In this document: in pieces, positions 14,012-19,696 of the stretch
Numbering within the stretch: position 1 is the first letter of the stretch
How the letters are laid out: every line of letters starts with the position of its first letter
Assembly (NCBI GenBank): GCA_014859755.1
Contig: JACUTO010000009.1
Span: forward strand, 1-19,696
Direction: 5' to 3'
Origin: Candidatus Bathyarchaeota archaeon
Lineage (GTDB): Archaea > Thermoproteota > Bathyarchaeia > Bathyarchaeales > Bathyarchaeaceae
DNA: 19,696 bases
The notes under the pieces: model-generated
Database searches by the model: none
Told to the model about the DNA's origin: nothing
The model's input: only the letters and a program-made list of their open reading frames with translations
Program-made: the position numbers and the translations under genes

Positions 14012-14560
14012 ATGGGAGTGAATCGGTTGAAATTTTGCTTGGCGGATGGTCGTGTTGTTAGGTTTGAGGATTTGAGGGAGCAGGATTTGCCTGAGGTAGT
14101 TGAGGCTCTCAATAGCGTGATTCGAGAGGGTGTCTACCTCACCTTGAACGAGGAGATCGTGGACATGGAGACGGAGCGGAAATGGTATCATGACCACATG
14201 GAAGCAGGGATGACCTACCTTGTTGTTAGAGTGGATGATGAAATTGTAGGAGGGGGTAGCATCGAACCCAGGGTAGGAAAGGAGTCTCATGTCGCGGTAT
14301 ATGGAGTATTCGTCAAGGAAGGATTTAGAAACATGGGAATCGGAACCCGACTAACCGATGCATTGATTGAAGTAGCCCGTCAACGCGGATTCGAGATCGT
14401 GGAACTCGCTGTGTATGGTTCCAACGAGAGGGCGTTTCACGTCTACAAAAAATGTGGATTCCAAGAGGTTGCAAGAATCAAAAGGGGAGTTAAATTGCCT
14501 GACGGAACATATACAGAAAAAATCGTTATGGTTCTTCCATTAGGGGAACGACATGAGTGA
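14012..14560 (+). CDS. GNAT-family N-acetyltransferase
   Basis: Acetyl-CoA-dependent N-acetyltransferase of unknown substrate. The GNAT fold is clear: the substrate-side helices at residues 15-60 (LREQDLPEVVEALNSVI), strand 4 YLVVRVDDEIVGGGSIEP, acetyl-CoA-binding motif A GVFVKEGFRNMGIGTRLTDA (about 92-111) and the terminal motif with VELAVYGSNERAFHVYKKCGF, typical of RimI-like enzymes. The 182-residue length is normal. AGGAG lies 5 nt before ATG 14012. It is monocistronic, between tRNA-Gly and the thiolase gene. Confidence 0.85.
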   Translation: MGVNRLKFCLADGRVVRFEDLREQDLPEVVEALNSVIREGVYLTLNEEIVDMETERKWYHDHMEAGMTYLVVRVDDEIVGGGSIEPRVGKESHVAVYGVFVKEGFRNMGIGTRLTDALIEVARQRGFEIVELAVYGSNERAFHVYKKCGFQEVARIKRGVKLPDGTYTEKIVMVLPLGERHE

Positions 14561-14640
14561 AACTCTAAGAGCTGGATTTGAACTGACGAAAAATGGAGTT
14601 AAATGATTCTAAGTCAGCATCGTAAAGCCAAGGCCATAAC

Positions 14641-14649
14641 TTTAATAAT
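14641..14649 (+). promoter_or_regulatory. candidate TATA box for the thiolase-DUF35 pair
   Basis: TTTAATAAT lies about 40 bp before ATG 14685, so transcription would start near 14670, just ahead of the GGAGG ribosome site. Confidence 0.4.
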
Positions 14650-14684
14650 TGAATACCAGAGGAACAGAAAAGGAGGAGAAAATT

Positions 14685-15848
14685 ATGGCAAAGAAGGTGG
14701 CTGTAATTGGTGTCGGCCATTCTAGGTTCGGTGTGCGCTCTGATGCTACAATACAGGAACTTGCTTTCGAAGCGGTAAAGGATGCTCTCAAAGATGCTGG
14801 AATAGAGCAGAAGGACATAGATCTAAGTGTTGTCGGCACAGCGGGAACGAGAACCTACGAATTGATGCCAGCCGTACCGATAAACGAGTATGTTGGGCTT
14901 GAGGGAAAAGGTCCAATACGAGTTGAAGCCGCCTGCGCCACCGGCAGCGCTGCGGTTTACACAGCAAGTACCAGCATAGTTTCTGGGCAAGTGGATGTGG
15001 CGATGGTAATAGGCGTTGAGAAGATGTGTGAGGTTGACACAGCAACTTCCATGGCTGTCGGTGGACGGGGAGGCAACTATTTATGGGAATTCCATCTCTT
15101 CGGAACATCTTTTCCCGCATACTATGCGCTTCACGCTACCGCACACATGGCGAGATACGGCACAACCGAGGAACAGATGGCCAAGGTTGCGGTGAAAGCC
15201 CACAAATACGGGGCGATGAACCCTTATGCGCATTTCCAGCGCGAGATAACCATGGAGAAGGCGTTGAAGTCAAGGGTGATAACGTGGCCGTTAAAACTCT
15301 ACGATTGTTGCCCTATCAGTGACGGCGCGGCCGCTGTTATCCTTGCATCCGAGGATAAATTGAAGGAGTTTAGAGTGGAGACTCCTGTGTGGGTGGATGC
15401 CATAGGCTTCTCGTCAGATACCTCAAATATTTGCAGACGGGCCGATTATGTTGGACTCGGAGCCACGGTCAGAGCGGCTCAAATGGCCTATAAACGGGCT
15501 AAGATAACTCCTCAAGAGGTTGATGTTGCAACGGTTCATGACTGCTTCACAATCGCTGAGATAATGGCTTATGAGGATTTGGGCTTCTGTGAAAAGGGTG
15601 AAGGGGGCAAGCTTCTAGATGAGGGCCAGACCGAGATTGGGGGCAAGATACCGGTCAATGTGGACGGAGGCCTGAAATCAAAAGGACATCCCTTAGGAGC
15701 TACAGGCTGCTCGATGGTTTGCGAGTTGACGAAGCAGCTGAGAGGAGAAGCCGAAAAGAGGCAGGTGCCCCTCAAGAACTACGTGGCCCTAGCCCATAAC
15801 GTGGGTGGAACAGGCCACTATGCTTACGTGACGATACTTAGGAGATGA
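14685..15848 (+). CDS. thiolase-family protein (archaeal acetyl-CoA acetyltransferase type)
   Basis: Archaeal SCP-type thiolase, expected to make or cleave acetoacetyl-CoA, for example as the first step of the mevalonate route to isoprenoid lipids. Nucleophile C84 lies in EAACATGSAA, catalytic H335 in KSKGHPLGATG, and HNVGGTG (371 on) replaces the CxGGG seen in bacterial thiolases, as is usual in this archaeal branch. Length 387 is normal. ATG 14685 follows GGAGG and begins AKKVAVIGVGHSRFG; a frame from 14649 lacks support. It overlaps the DUF35 gene by 4 nt, consistent with the known archaeal thiolase/DUF35/HMG-CoA synthase complex, but no HMG-CoA synthase gene follows here. A role in other acyl-CoA chemistry is possible. 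Confidence 0.9.
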   Translation: MAKKVAVIGVGHSRFGVRSDATIQELAFEAVKDALKDAGIEQKDIDLSVVGTAGTRTYELMPAVPINEYVGLEGKGPIRVEAACATGSAAVYTASTSIVSGQVDVAMVIGVEKMCEVDTATSMAVGGRGGNYLWEFHLFGTSFPAYYALHATAHMARYGTTEEQMAKVAVKAHKYGAMNPYAHFQREITMEKALKSRVITWPLKLYDCCPISDGAAAVILASEDKLKEFRVETPVWVDAIGFSSDTSNICRRADYVGLGATVRAAQMAYKRAKITPQEVDVATVHDCFTIAEIMAYEDLGFCEKGEGGKLLDEGQTEIGGKIPVNVDGGLKSKGHPLGATGCSMVCELTKQLRGEAEKRQVPLKNYVALAHNVGGTGHYAYVTILRR

Positions 15849-16294
15849 GAGACATGGCTGAAGAGAATCCTTCGATAACCTCCAGACCCGTAACTTTCGT
15901 CCACAAGGTGCCGATACTTAAGACCCGTCGATTCTGGGAGAAGTTAGAGGAGGGTGAGGTCTACGCCACAAAGTGTAGAGAATGCGGCAGGCTCTATTAT
16001 CCACCCCAAGGAGACTGTGCCCACTGTCTATCATCAGATGTTGAGTGGGTGAAGCTGAGCAAGGAAGCGATTCTCGAAACATACACGCACGCGCCTCAAA
16101 GGCCCGCTGGATTCAATCAGTATGAACCCTACACCATCGCCATAGCAAGAACAAAGGATGGAGTCCGCGTGATGGGATGGCTTGAAGACGTAAAGCCGGA
16201 AGATGTTAAGGTAGGTATGAAGCTTGAAATGTCCACAAGGAAGCTGCCCGACGGTTTCTCAGTCATAACATTCAAGCCCAGCAGTTCCCGATAA
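15845..16294 (+). CDS. DUF35 zinc-ribbon/OB-fold acyl-CoA-binding protein
   Basis: Partner of archaeal thiolases that binds the CoA moiety and bridges thiolase and HMG-CoA synthase. Residues 44-61 contain the rubredoxin-like zinc ribbon C44xxC47 ... C58xxC61 (CRECGRLYYPPQGDCAHC), followed by the OB fold with the segment YTHAPQRPAGFNQYEPYTIA. Length 149 is normal. ATG 15845 overlaps the thiolase stop (ATGA); ATG 15854 is an alternative. The overlap indicates co-translation. Confidence 0.9.
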   Translation: MRDMAEENPSITSRPVTFVHKVPILKTRRFWEKLEEGEVYATKCRECGRLYYPPQGDCAHCLSSDVEWVKLSKEAILETYTHAPQRPAGFNQYEPYTIAIARTKDGVRVMGWLEDVKPEDVKVGMKLEMSTRKLPDGFSVITFKPSSSR

Positions 16295-16349
16295 AAGTTA
16301 GCTCTCAAATGCTGCTAATCCATGAACTAAGAACTACAACTAATCGTTA

Positions 16350-16392
16350 TGGTGCCGAGGGCCGGACTTGAACCGGCGACAACCCGGTCTTC
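16350..16392 (-). repeat. partial copy of tRNA-Phe 3' half (candidate att site)
   Basis: These 43 bp are identical to 17354-17396, covering tRNA-Phe from the anticodon GAA to the encoded CCA. No 5' half is present: sequence diverges exactly at the anticodon, apart from a short GTGAAG remnant shifted by one base that echoes the 3' end of the tRNA-Phe intron. I see no TATA box about 25 bp upstream. The pair of copies bounds the toxin-antitoxin genes at 16524-17332. Such duplications are the usual trace of SSV-type tyrosine integrase insertion into a tRNA gene. A functional split tRNA half is unlikely because an intact gene exists nearby. Confidence 0.85.
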
Positions 16393-16483
16393 TCTATCTT
16401 CACATATTCCCTTGGTAGTCAATGCGAAATCAAAGTGAACAGCAGTTCGGAGGCCAGGTCGGGCTTGGCCCTTCACCGCGCTG

Positions 16484-16491
16484 TTTATATA
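16484..16491 (+). promoter_or_regulatory. candidate TATA box for the toxin-antitoxin pair
   Basis: TTTATATA lies about 36 bp before ATG 16524; transcription would start near 16512, leaving a leader of about 12 nt. Confidence 0.5.
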
Positions 16492-16523
16492 CGACGTTGT
16501 ATTTTTCTGTATTATGTGATCCT

Positions 16524-16823
16524 ATGGGAACTGTTACCACTGTGAGATTCGATGAGGACTTTCTGAAAAAAGCGGATGAGCTAGCTAAAATCGAGCACGT
16601 TGATAGGAGCACCATTCTTCGGAAAGCAGCTGAGCTGGGCTTAAGAGAGCTTCTACTCCAACGCGCCATAGACGTCTATAGGCGAGGTCTTGTTTCAGCG
16701 TGGAAGGCTGCTGAATTGGCTGACGTGCCCTTATGGCGTTTCTTGGATGAACTAAAGGAGAGGCGAATCCATTTTAATACTTCTGAGGAAGATTTGAGGG
16801 AGATGATTGAGGCATACTTATGA
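16524..16823 (+). CDS. antitoxin: RHH N-terminus plus UPF0175-like C-terminus
   Basis: Predicted DNA-binding antitoxin paired with the PIN toxin downstream. Residues 1-45 resemble a ribbon-helix-helix domain (TTVRFDEDFLKKADELAKIE, then DRSTILRKAAELGLREL), which usually binds the operon's own promoter. Residues 50-99 (VSAWKAAELADVPLWRFLDE, RIHFNTSEEDLREMIEAYL) match the UPF0175 pattern, commonly the partner of DUF3368 toxins. ATG 16524 gives 99 residues; the longer frame from 16422 would run through the promoter. It overlaps the toxin gene by 4 nt (ATGA). Autoregulation is inferred. Confidence 0.82.
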   Translation: MGTVTTVRFDEDFLKKADELAKIEHVDRSTILRKAAELGLRELLLQRAIDVYRRGLVSAWKAAELADVPLWRFLDELKERRIHFNTSEEDLREMIEAYL

Positions 16824-17332
16824 AGGTGACGATCAATGCGTCACCGTTGATTTTCCTAGCAAAGATTGGCAAAGTCGACCTTCTAACCATGATCTTGAGG
16901 GATTTTCGCGTAACTGACATTGTTTGGGAGGAAGCCGTTAGAAGGGGTCTGGATCATCGGTACGTCGAGGCTGACTTAATCCGAACGACTGTAAACAATA
17001 GGGTCGTTGAAGCAGAGAAAGGGAAAGCAAAGAAGGTGGCCAAGAAGTTCGGTATCCACATCGGAGAAGCCTCCACCATACTTCTCGCCAAGAAACTCCA
17101 TTTTAGACACGTCATTGTTGATGATAAGGTGGCCATAAAGGTGGCAAAGATCATGGGATTAAAACCCTTAAGTACCCCTTTCATCCTACTCAAGGCATTA
17201 AAGGAACATCACCTGAGCCATGACGAATTCATAAACTGCTTCGAAAAACTGACAACATCCGGCTACTATATAACCCCATCTCTCTCCAGAGAAATCTTGG
17301 AAAGAGCAGAAGAAATGAAAACGCAAAGATAG
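16820..17332 (+). CDS. DUF3368 PIN-domain toxin (VapC-like)
   Basis: PIN-like nuclease domain of the DUF3368 family; the RNA target is unknown. The N-terminal motif INASPLIFLAKIGKVDLL has Asn (N6) where classic PIN proteins have the first Asp, as is common in DUF3368. Further acidic residues are E83 in IHIGEASTILLAKK and D101-D102 in HVIVDDKVAIKVAK, followed by the family's IMGLKPLST. The 170-residue length is normal. It is co-translated with the antitoxin, and ends 22 bp before the tRNA-Phe gene. The pair is probably cargo left by an element integrated in tRNA-Phe. Confidence 0.87.
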   Translation: MKVTINASPLIFLAKIGKVDLLTMILRDFRVTDIVWEEAVRRGLDHRYVEADLIRTTVNNRVVEAEKGKAKKVAKKFGIHIGEASTILLAKKLHFRHVIVDDKVAIKVAKIMGLKPLSTPFILLKALKEHHLSHDEFINCFEKLTTSGYYITPSLSREILERAEEMKTQR

Positions 17333-17353
17333 CTACACATTAAACTTTGAATG

Positions 17354-17456
17354 TGGTGCCGAGGGCCGGACTTGAACCGGCGACAACCCGGTCTTCAGCT
17401 TCACCCTCAATGAGTTCTATCGAGTCGGGTGCTCTCCCAGTCTGAGCTACCTCGGC
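17354..17456 (-). tRNA. tRNA-Phe(GAA) with a 26-nt intron, CCA encoded
   Basis: Acceptor GCCGAGG/CCTCGGC, discriminator A and CCA encoded (17354-17356). D arm GCTC/GAGC, T arm GCCGG/CCGGC. In the unspliced gene a misleading CGA appears at the usual anticodon place. Removing 17400-17425 gives CCCGG-CTGAAGA-CCGGG, a perfect stem and loop with anticodon GAA. The intron lies between positions 30 and 31. A TTAAAAAC element about 29 bp upstream may be the promoter. The 3' 43 bp are duplicated at 16350-16392. Confidence 0.94.
17400..17425 (-). other. tRNA intron at position 30/31 (bulge-helix-bulge)
   Basis: The precursor forms bulge CG|A, central 4-bp helix CACC/GGTG and bulge AA|G, with cuts after the second base of each bulge. 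The intron's inner part folds as CTCGAT/ATTGAG (6 bp with one G-U) around a 7-nt loop. The exon side of the central helix is tRNA positions 25-28. Length is 26 nt. Confidence 0.88.
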
Positions 17457-17693
17457 ACTCATGAACATGAATCGCGTGTTTGTTTTTAAGTTTTCTGAAG
17501 AAAGCGCACACCGTCAAAGGAGAGGAGAATTTCAACTGAAACACCTAGTAAAGTGGTTGGTTTGGAACTAACTGAAATGGTTAAGAAGTATGCGCGTGCG
17601 CGCGCTGAAATCCTTCGCGTAACTTCTACTAGTTTGCAGAACCGATATGAAAATCATCTGAGGAATCGCCAAAAAAAGAGAGCTAAGGAAAAA

Positions 17694-18059
17694 CTATTCT
17701 TTCCTAAAGTTCAAGGCTTCGGCGATTATGGCAACTTCTTTTATGCCCATCTTTCTATTGGTTGCCTTAACCACTAAACGTTCTCGCCAACCGCAATCAA
17801 GGCACTCAAACTTCACAGGCAACAAACCCATGTGACTAGACATGTCGCCGCTCATGGTGCCGACCCTGCGAACTCTTGGGCTCTTGCAATGCGGGCAAAT
17901 TTGAACATCCACATATTTCTCTTCCTTCTCCAACTCTTCCAAGACTTCGAGCAGCTCCAAAAACTTCTGACTTTCAACAGTTTTCTGTTTAAGAAGAACA
18001 ACTTGCCTCTGTTTCTTCTTCTTTTTCTGTTGCTTCCCCTCACCCATGGTAAGCCACAT
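17694..18059 (-). CDS. archaeal zinc-ribbon protein of unknown function
   Basis: I do not recognise a named family. A basic, Lys/Gln-rich N-terminus (to about residue 20) leads into a predicted charged helix (LELLEVLEELEKEEK), then a zinc ribbon with C55xxC58 (CPHC) and C86xxC89 (CLDCGWRER), and a C-terminal helix. Such ribbons occur in archaeal transcription- and translation-associated proteins, but nothing here fixes a function. ATG 18059 and ATG 18047 (MGEGKQQ) are both possible starts. It precedes the tRNA-Phe gene on the same strand, 61 nt after the next gene upstream. Confidence 0.75.
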   Translation of the reverse strand: MWLTMGEGKQQKKKKKQRQVVLLKQKTVESQKFLELLEVLEELEKEEKYVDVQICPHCKSPRVRRVGTMSGDMSSHMGLLPVKFECLDCGWRERLVVKATNRKMGIKEVAIIAEALNFRKE

Positions 18060-18119
18060 CTTCTACATTTGAAAAAACACTAATATTTGACGCGCATTAA
18101 AACTTCCCTTCCACCCGGC

Positions 18120-18827
18120 TTACTCAATGAGCGTTAGAAGGTCTTCTAAGACGTAATCTACGAGTTCGTCGGTAGTGCTTTTGCTGAAGAGTGTCACCAC
18201 ACAATTCCTTGTAATCCCGACCACAATTCCTCGCTTCTGGGCTTCAAACACAACATACCAGATCTTTCCATGTTCAAGATAATCCTGGTAGAGCTGGGTG
18301 TCAACAAGATCGGATCCCGCTAAACAAAGCTTCTCCACGCCCGGAAGATCAACCTCGTCAAACCATATAAGCTTCGTCCCTTGTGGATTCGACTCGTGGA
18401 GCTCTGTAAGGGTCTCGTGAGAGATCCTTACCTCGACAATTGCCTTAGGTTTGATGAAAAGAACCTTGCTGAGCTTGTTCGCTACGTGGCTTGTTAACAA
18501 CTTTTTTACTCCGCGAGCCACAGATGGCGCCAGCACGATCATGAAAGCCCTCTCCTTGAAACGTTTAATCCAAAAAGGAGCTTCCTCTGTGACCGGGGCT
18601 TCAACTAACTTACGTCTGTAATAACGTCTACGCACGAAATCCATGCTGAAAACTCCTGCTACCGAGTCCTCCTCTAGTTTCAGGTCTAAGATTTCCGTTA
18701 CTAGCTCTACGGTTTCTCCGTTCTCCTCTTGATAAGCCTCCTCTTCACGGAAATTCTTGAGCTTGTGGACTATTAGTCCAAGGTCTGCTTCCTCTTTTAT
18801 CTCGAAGATTTTAGCCGGCAGAACCAA
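18120..18827 (-). CDS. conserved-looking hypothetical protein, 235 residues
   Basis: I do not recognise it. The product is soluble (no membrane segment or signal peptide), acidic at the N-terminus (residues 8-55), with a basic patch FVRRRYYRRK (about 64-73) and an alpha/beta-looking C-terminal half (KLIWFDEVDLPGVEKL, YLEHGKIWYVVFEAQKRGIV). The long frame with normal codon pattern and a TATA-like CTTTTAAAG about 35 bp upstream (18859-18867) support a real gene. The only start before the conserved-looking part is TTG 18827; TAA closes the frame 10 codons upstream. Same strand as the zinc-ribbon gene, 60 nt apart. Confidence 0.75.
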   Translation of the reverse strand: MVLPAKIFEIKEEADLGLIVHKLKNFREEEAYQEENGETVELVTEILDLKLEEDSVAGVFSMDFVRRRYYRRKLVEAPVTEEAPFWIKRFKERAFMIVLAPSVARGVKKLLTSHVANKLSKVLFIKPKAIVEVRISHETLTELHESNPQGTKLIWFDEVDLPGVEKLCLAGSDLVDTQLYQDYLEHGKIWYVVFEAQKRGIVVGITRNCVVTLFSKSTTDELVDYVLEDLLTLIE

Positions 18828-18876
18828 TTTTTCACACTCATAAAACAGTTTTGCTTACCAGACTTTAAAAGATTCT

Positions 18877-18978
18877 ATGCGCGCGCAGTTGATCAGGTTT
18901 GCGCCGTCTCTGGTTGGCAAGAGCGAGGACGAGGTTTGGGAAGCAGTTAGAGAGCCCTCTTTGTTGGAGATTTGGTAA
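18877..18978 (+). CDS. possible 33-residue small ORF or gene remnant
   Basis: ATG 18877 opens a frame reading MRAQLIRFAPSLVGKSEDEV and ending in SLLEIW. After the TAA the same frame continues with MTYEAFYNRFECLMLDVG to TAG near 19039. The amino-acid make-up looks protein-like, but there is no clear ribosome site and no homologue that I recognise. It may be a decayed gene broken by one stop codon. Confidence 0.2.
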   Translation: MRAQLIRFAPSLVGKSEDEVWEAVREPSLLEIW

Positions 18979-19034
18979 ACGATGACCTATGAAGCTTTTT
19001 ACAACCGTTTTGAGTGTCTAATGTTAGACGTTGG

Positions 19035-19499
19035 TTAGGCTATGTAGAAGTCTACGATTTTCTTCATTCTTTTTGGGGGAAGCCACCCTTTTTTCCTCAG
19101 TTCTTCTATTACCTTGACTATTTGTGGCTCTATGTGCGCGACTCGGGCGATGTCTGACAGGGTTATCAGGCCGACGAGTTGTCCATTTTTCCTTATCGGA
19201 AGCTTCTTTATGTTCCTCTTGAACATGATTCTTGCAGCATCTTCTACGTACATGTCTGGTCCTCCGACTATCAGTGGTTTGGACATTATTTCCGAAACTT
19301 TGGTCACTTCTGGGTCCTTAGATTTTGATATAACTCTTTTTAGGACGTCTCTCTCGGTTATTATTCCTACGGCTTCTCTTTTCTCGGCTACAATTAGACA
19401 GCCAATTTCGTATTCGTTCATTAATTTGACAGCCTCTTTAACCGTTGCGTCAGCCCGTATGCTGATCACTTTTTCAACCATAATTTCTTTGACATCCAA
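19035..19499 (-). CDS. two-CBS-domain protein
   Basis: CBS pairs bind adenine nucleotides or SAM and regulate partner proteins; the partner is unknown here. CBS1 runs from VKEIMVEKVISIRADATVKE to VGIITERDVLKRVI and CBS2 from VSEIMSKPLIVGGPDMYVED to LVGLITLSDIARVA; both keep the GIITxxDxxK/GLITxxDI ligand loop. No other domain is attached; the C-terminus ends LPPKRMKKIVDFYIA. I use TTG 19499 (xDVKEIM, the usual family start); the frame is open to TTG 19529. A TATA-like CTTATACATC near 19533-19542 suits 19499 better. Confidence 0.88.
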   Translation of the reverse strand: MDVKEIMVEKVISIRADATVKEAVKLMNEYEIGCLIVAEKREAVGIITERDVLKRVISKSKDPEVTKVSEIMSKPLIVGGPDMYVEDAARIMFKRNIKKLPIRKNGQLVGLITLSDIARVAHIEPQIVKVIEELRKKGWLPPKRMKKIVDFYIA

Positions 19500-19646
19500 T
19501 CTAAATACGCCTGAAATTTCATGGTTCAATTTTGATGTATAAGTTGCTGTGTGTGCATACGAGCGACGTTCAAGTTTCTGTGCAATAGAAACATGAAAAG
19601 GAATAATTGTGAGACAAGGGAAGATTTTCTTGGGAAGTGGTTGGTT

Positions 19647-19696
19647 ATGGGTGAGGAAAAGCAGAAGGTTCCCCCGAATCAGAGGGTTACTTCGAA
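19647..19696 (+). CDS. 5' end of a possible YedY/sulfite-oxidase-like gene (cut by window edge)
   Basis: ATG 19647 opens MGEEKQKVPPNQRVTS and runs off the right edge. The PPxQRVT pattern resembles the N-terminus of molybdopterin-binding sulfite-oxidase-like proteins (COG2041), which is a tentative call from only 16 residues. The same frame extends upstream to ATG 19593 (MKRNNCETREDFLGKW), so the start is unsettled. It is divergent from the CBS gene. Confidence 0.4.
   Translation, partial: MGEEKQKVPPNQRVTS

Noticed and set aside
16350..16392. Functional split-tRNA 3' half
   Set aside because: An intact tRNA-Phe lies 1 kb away, the base count between GTGAAG and the anticodon is wrong for a proper loop, and no TATA box is at the expected distance.
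17400..17456. Reading the unspliced tRNA as tRNA with anticodon CGA (Ser)
   Set aside because: No long variable arm, mismatched anticodon stem; excising 26 nt gives a perfect tRNA-Phe(GAA).
17553..17777. 74-codon Lys/Arg-rich open frame on plus
   Set aside because: No ribosome site, no recognised similarity, contains a simple CG-alternating run and overlaps the 3' end of the zinc-ribbon gene antisense.
1..19696. CRISPR array, IS element or large defence island
   Set aside because: No regularly spaced repeats, transposase-like genes or clustered defence genes were seen beyond the two toxin-antitoxin pairs.

Overview
The window reads as a dense stretch of an archaeal chromosome. Archaeal and eukaryote-type translation genes dominate: P0/L10, L12, L18a/LX, L31e, L39e, S19e, eIF6, Spt5, Nep1, the RNase P subunit Rpp21/Rpr2, prefoldin and DtdA. 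Promoters are TATA-box type. All three tRNA genes encode CCA, and two carry bulge-helix-bulge introns at non-canonical positions. This combination suggests a member of the Thermoproteota (TACK) lineage, perhaps Bathyarchaeia-like; the lineage call is inference.

Layout. (1) 1-2008, minus: 5' part of alanyl-tRNA synthetase, running off the left edge. (2) 2009-2496: gene-poor gap with a strong long-hairpin RNA candidate. (3) 2497-6518, minus: ribosomal stalk and transcription cluster read in the order dtdA, secE, spt5, L11, L1, L10, L12. (4) 6635-7549, plus: an ornithine-carbamoyltransferase-like enzyme with altered amine-binding motifs. (5) 7583-11291, minus: an eight-gene operon S19e, PDCD5, L39e, L31e, eIF6, L18a/LX, prefoldin alpha, ftsY with touching or overlapping genes. 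L39e appears to start with ACG and L31e has a long acidic N-terminal extension. (6) 11379-11977, minus: RNase P Rpp21 and a CRM/YhbY RNA-binding protein; then nep1 on plus. (7) 12755-13943: tRNA-Gly(TCC) with a 12-nt intron, a MntA/HepT toxin-antitoxin pair, and tRNA-Gly(GCC). (8) 14012-16294, plus: a GNAT acetyltransferase, then a thiolase plus DUF35 pair. (9) 16350-17456: an RHH/UPF0175 antitoxin and DUF3368 PIN toxin, bounded by a 43-bp direct repeat of the 3' half of tRNA-Phe. The complete tRNA-Phe, with a 26-nt intron, lies at the right end. This looks like the footprint of an element integrated into a tRNA gene. (10) 17694-19529, minus: a zinc-ribbon protein, an unrecognised 235-residue protein and a two-CBS-domain protein. 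(11) 19647-end: start of a gene that resembles the YedY/sulfite-oxidase-like family.

Most of the window serves protein synthesis: ribosomal proteins, ribosome assembly (Nep1, eIF6, YhbY), tRNA maturation and quality control (Rpp21, DtdA, AlaRS), nascent-chain folding and targeting (prefoldin, FtsY, SecE) and transcription elongation (Spt5). The two toxin-antitoxin pairs sit next to tRNA genes and are the clearest accessory DNA. I did not find CRISPR arrays, IS elements or a large novel defence system. The strongest unusual signals are the two non-canonical tRNA introns, the tRNA-Phe-bounded toxin-antitoxin islet, the ribosomal protein oddities and the hairpin RNA candidate.
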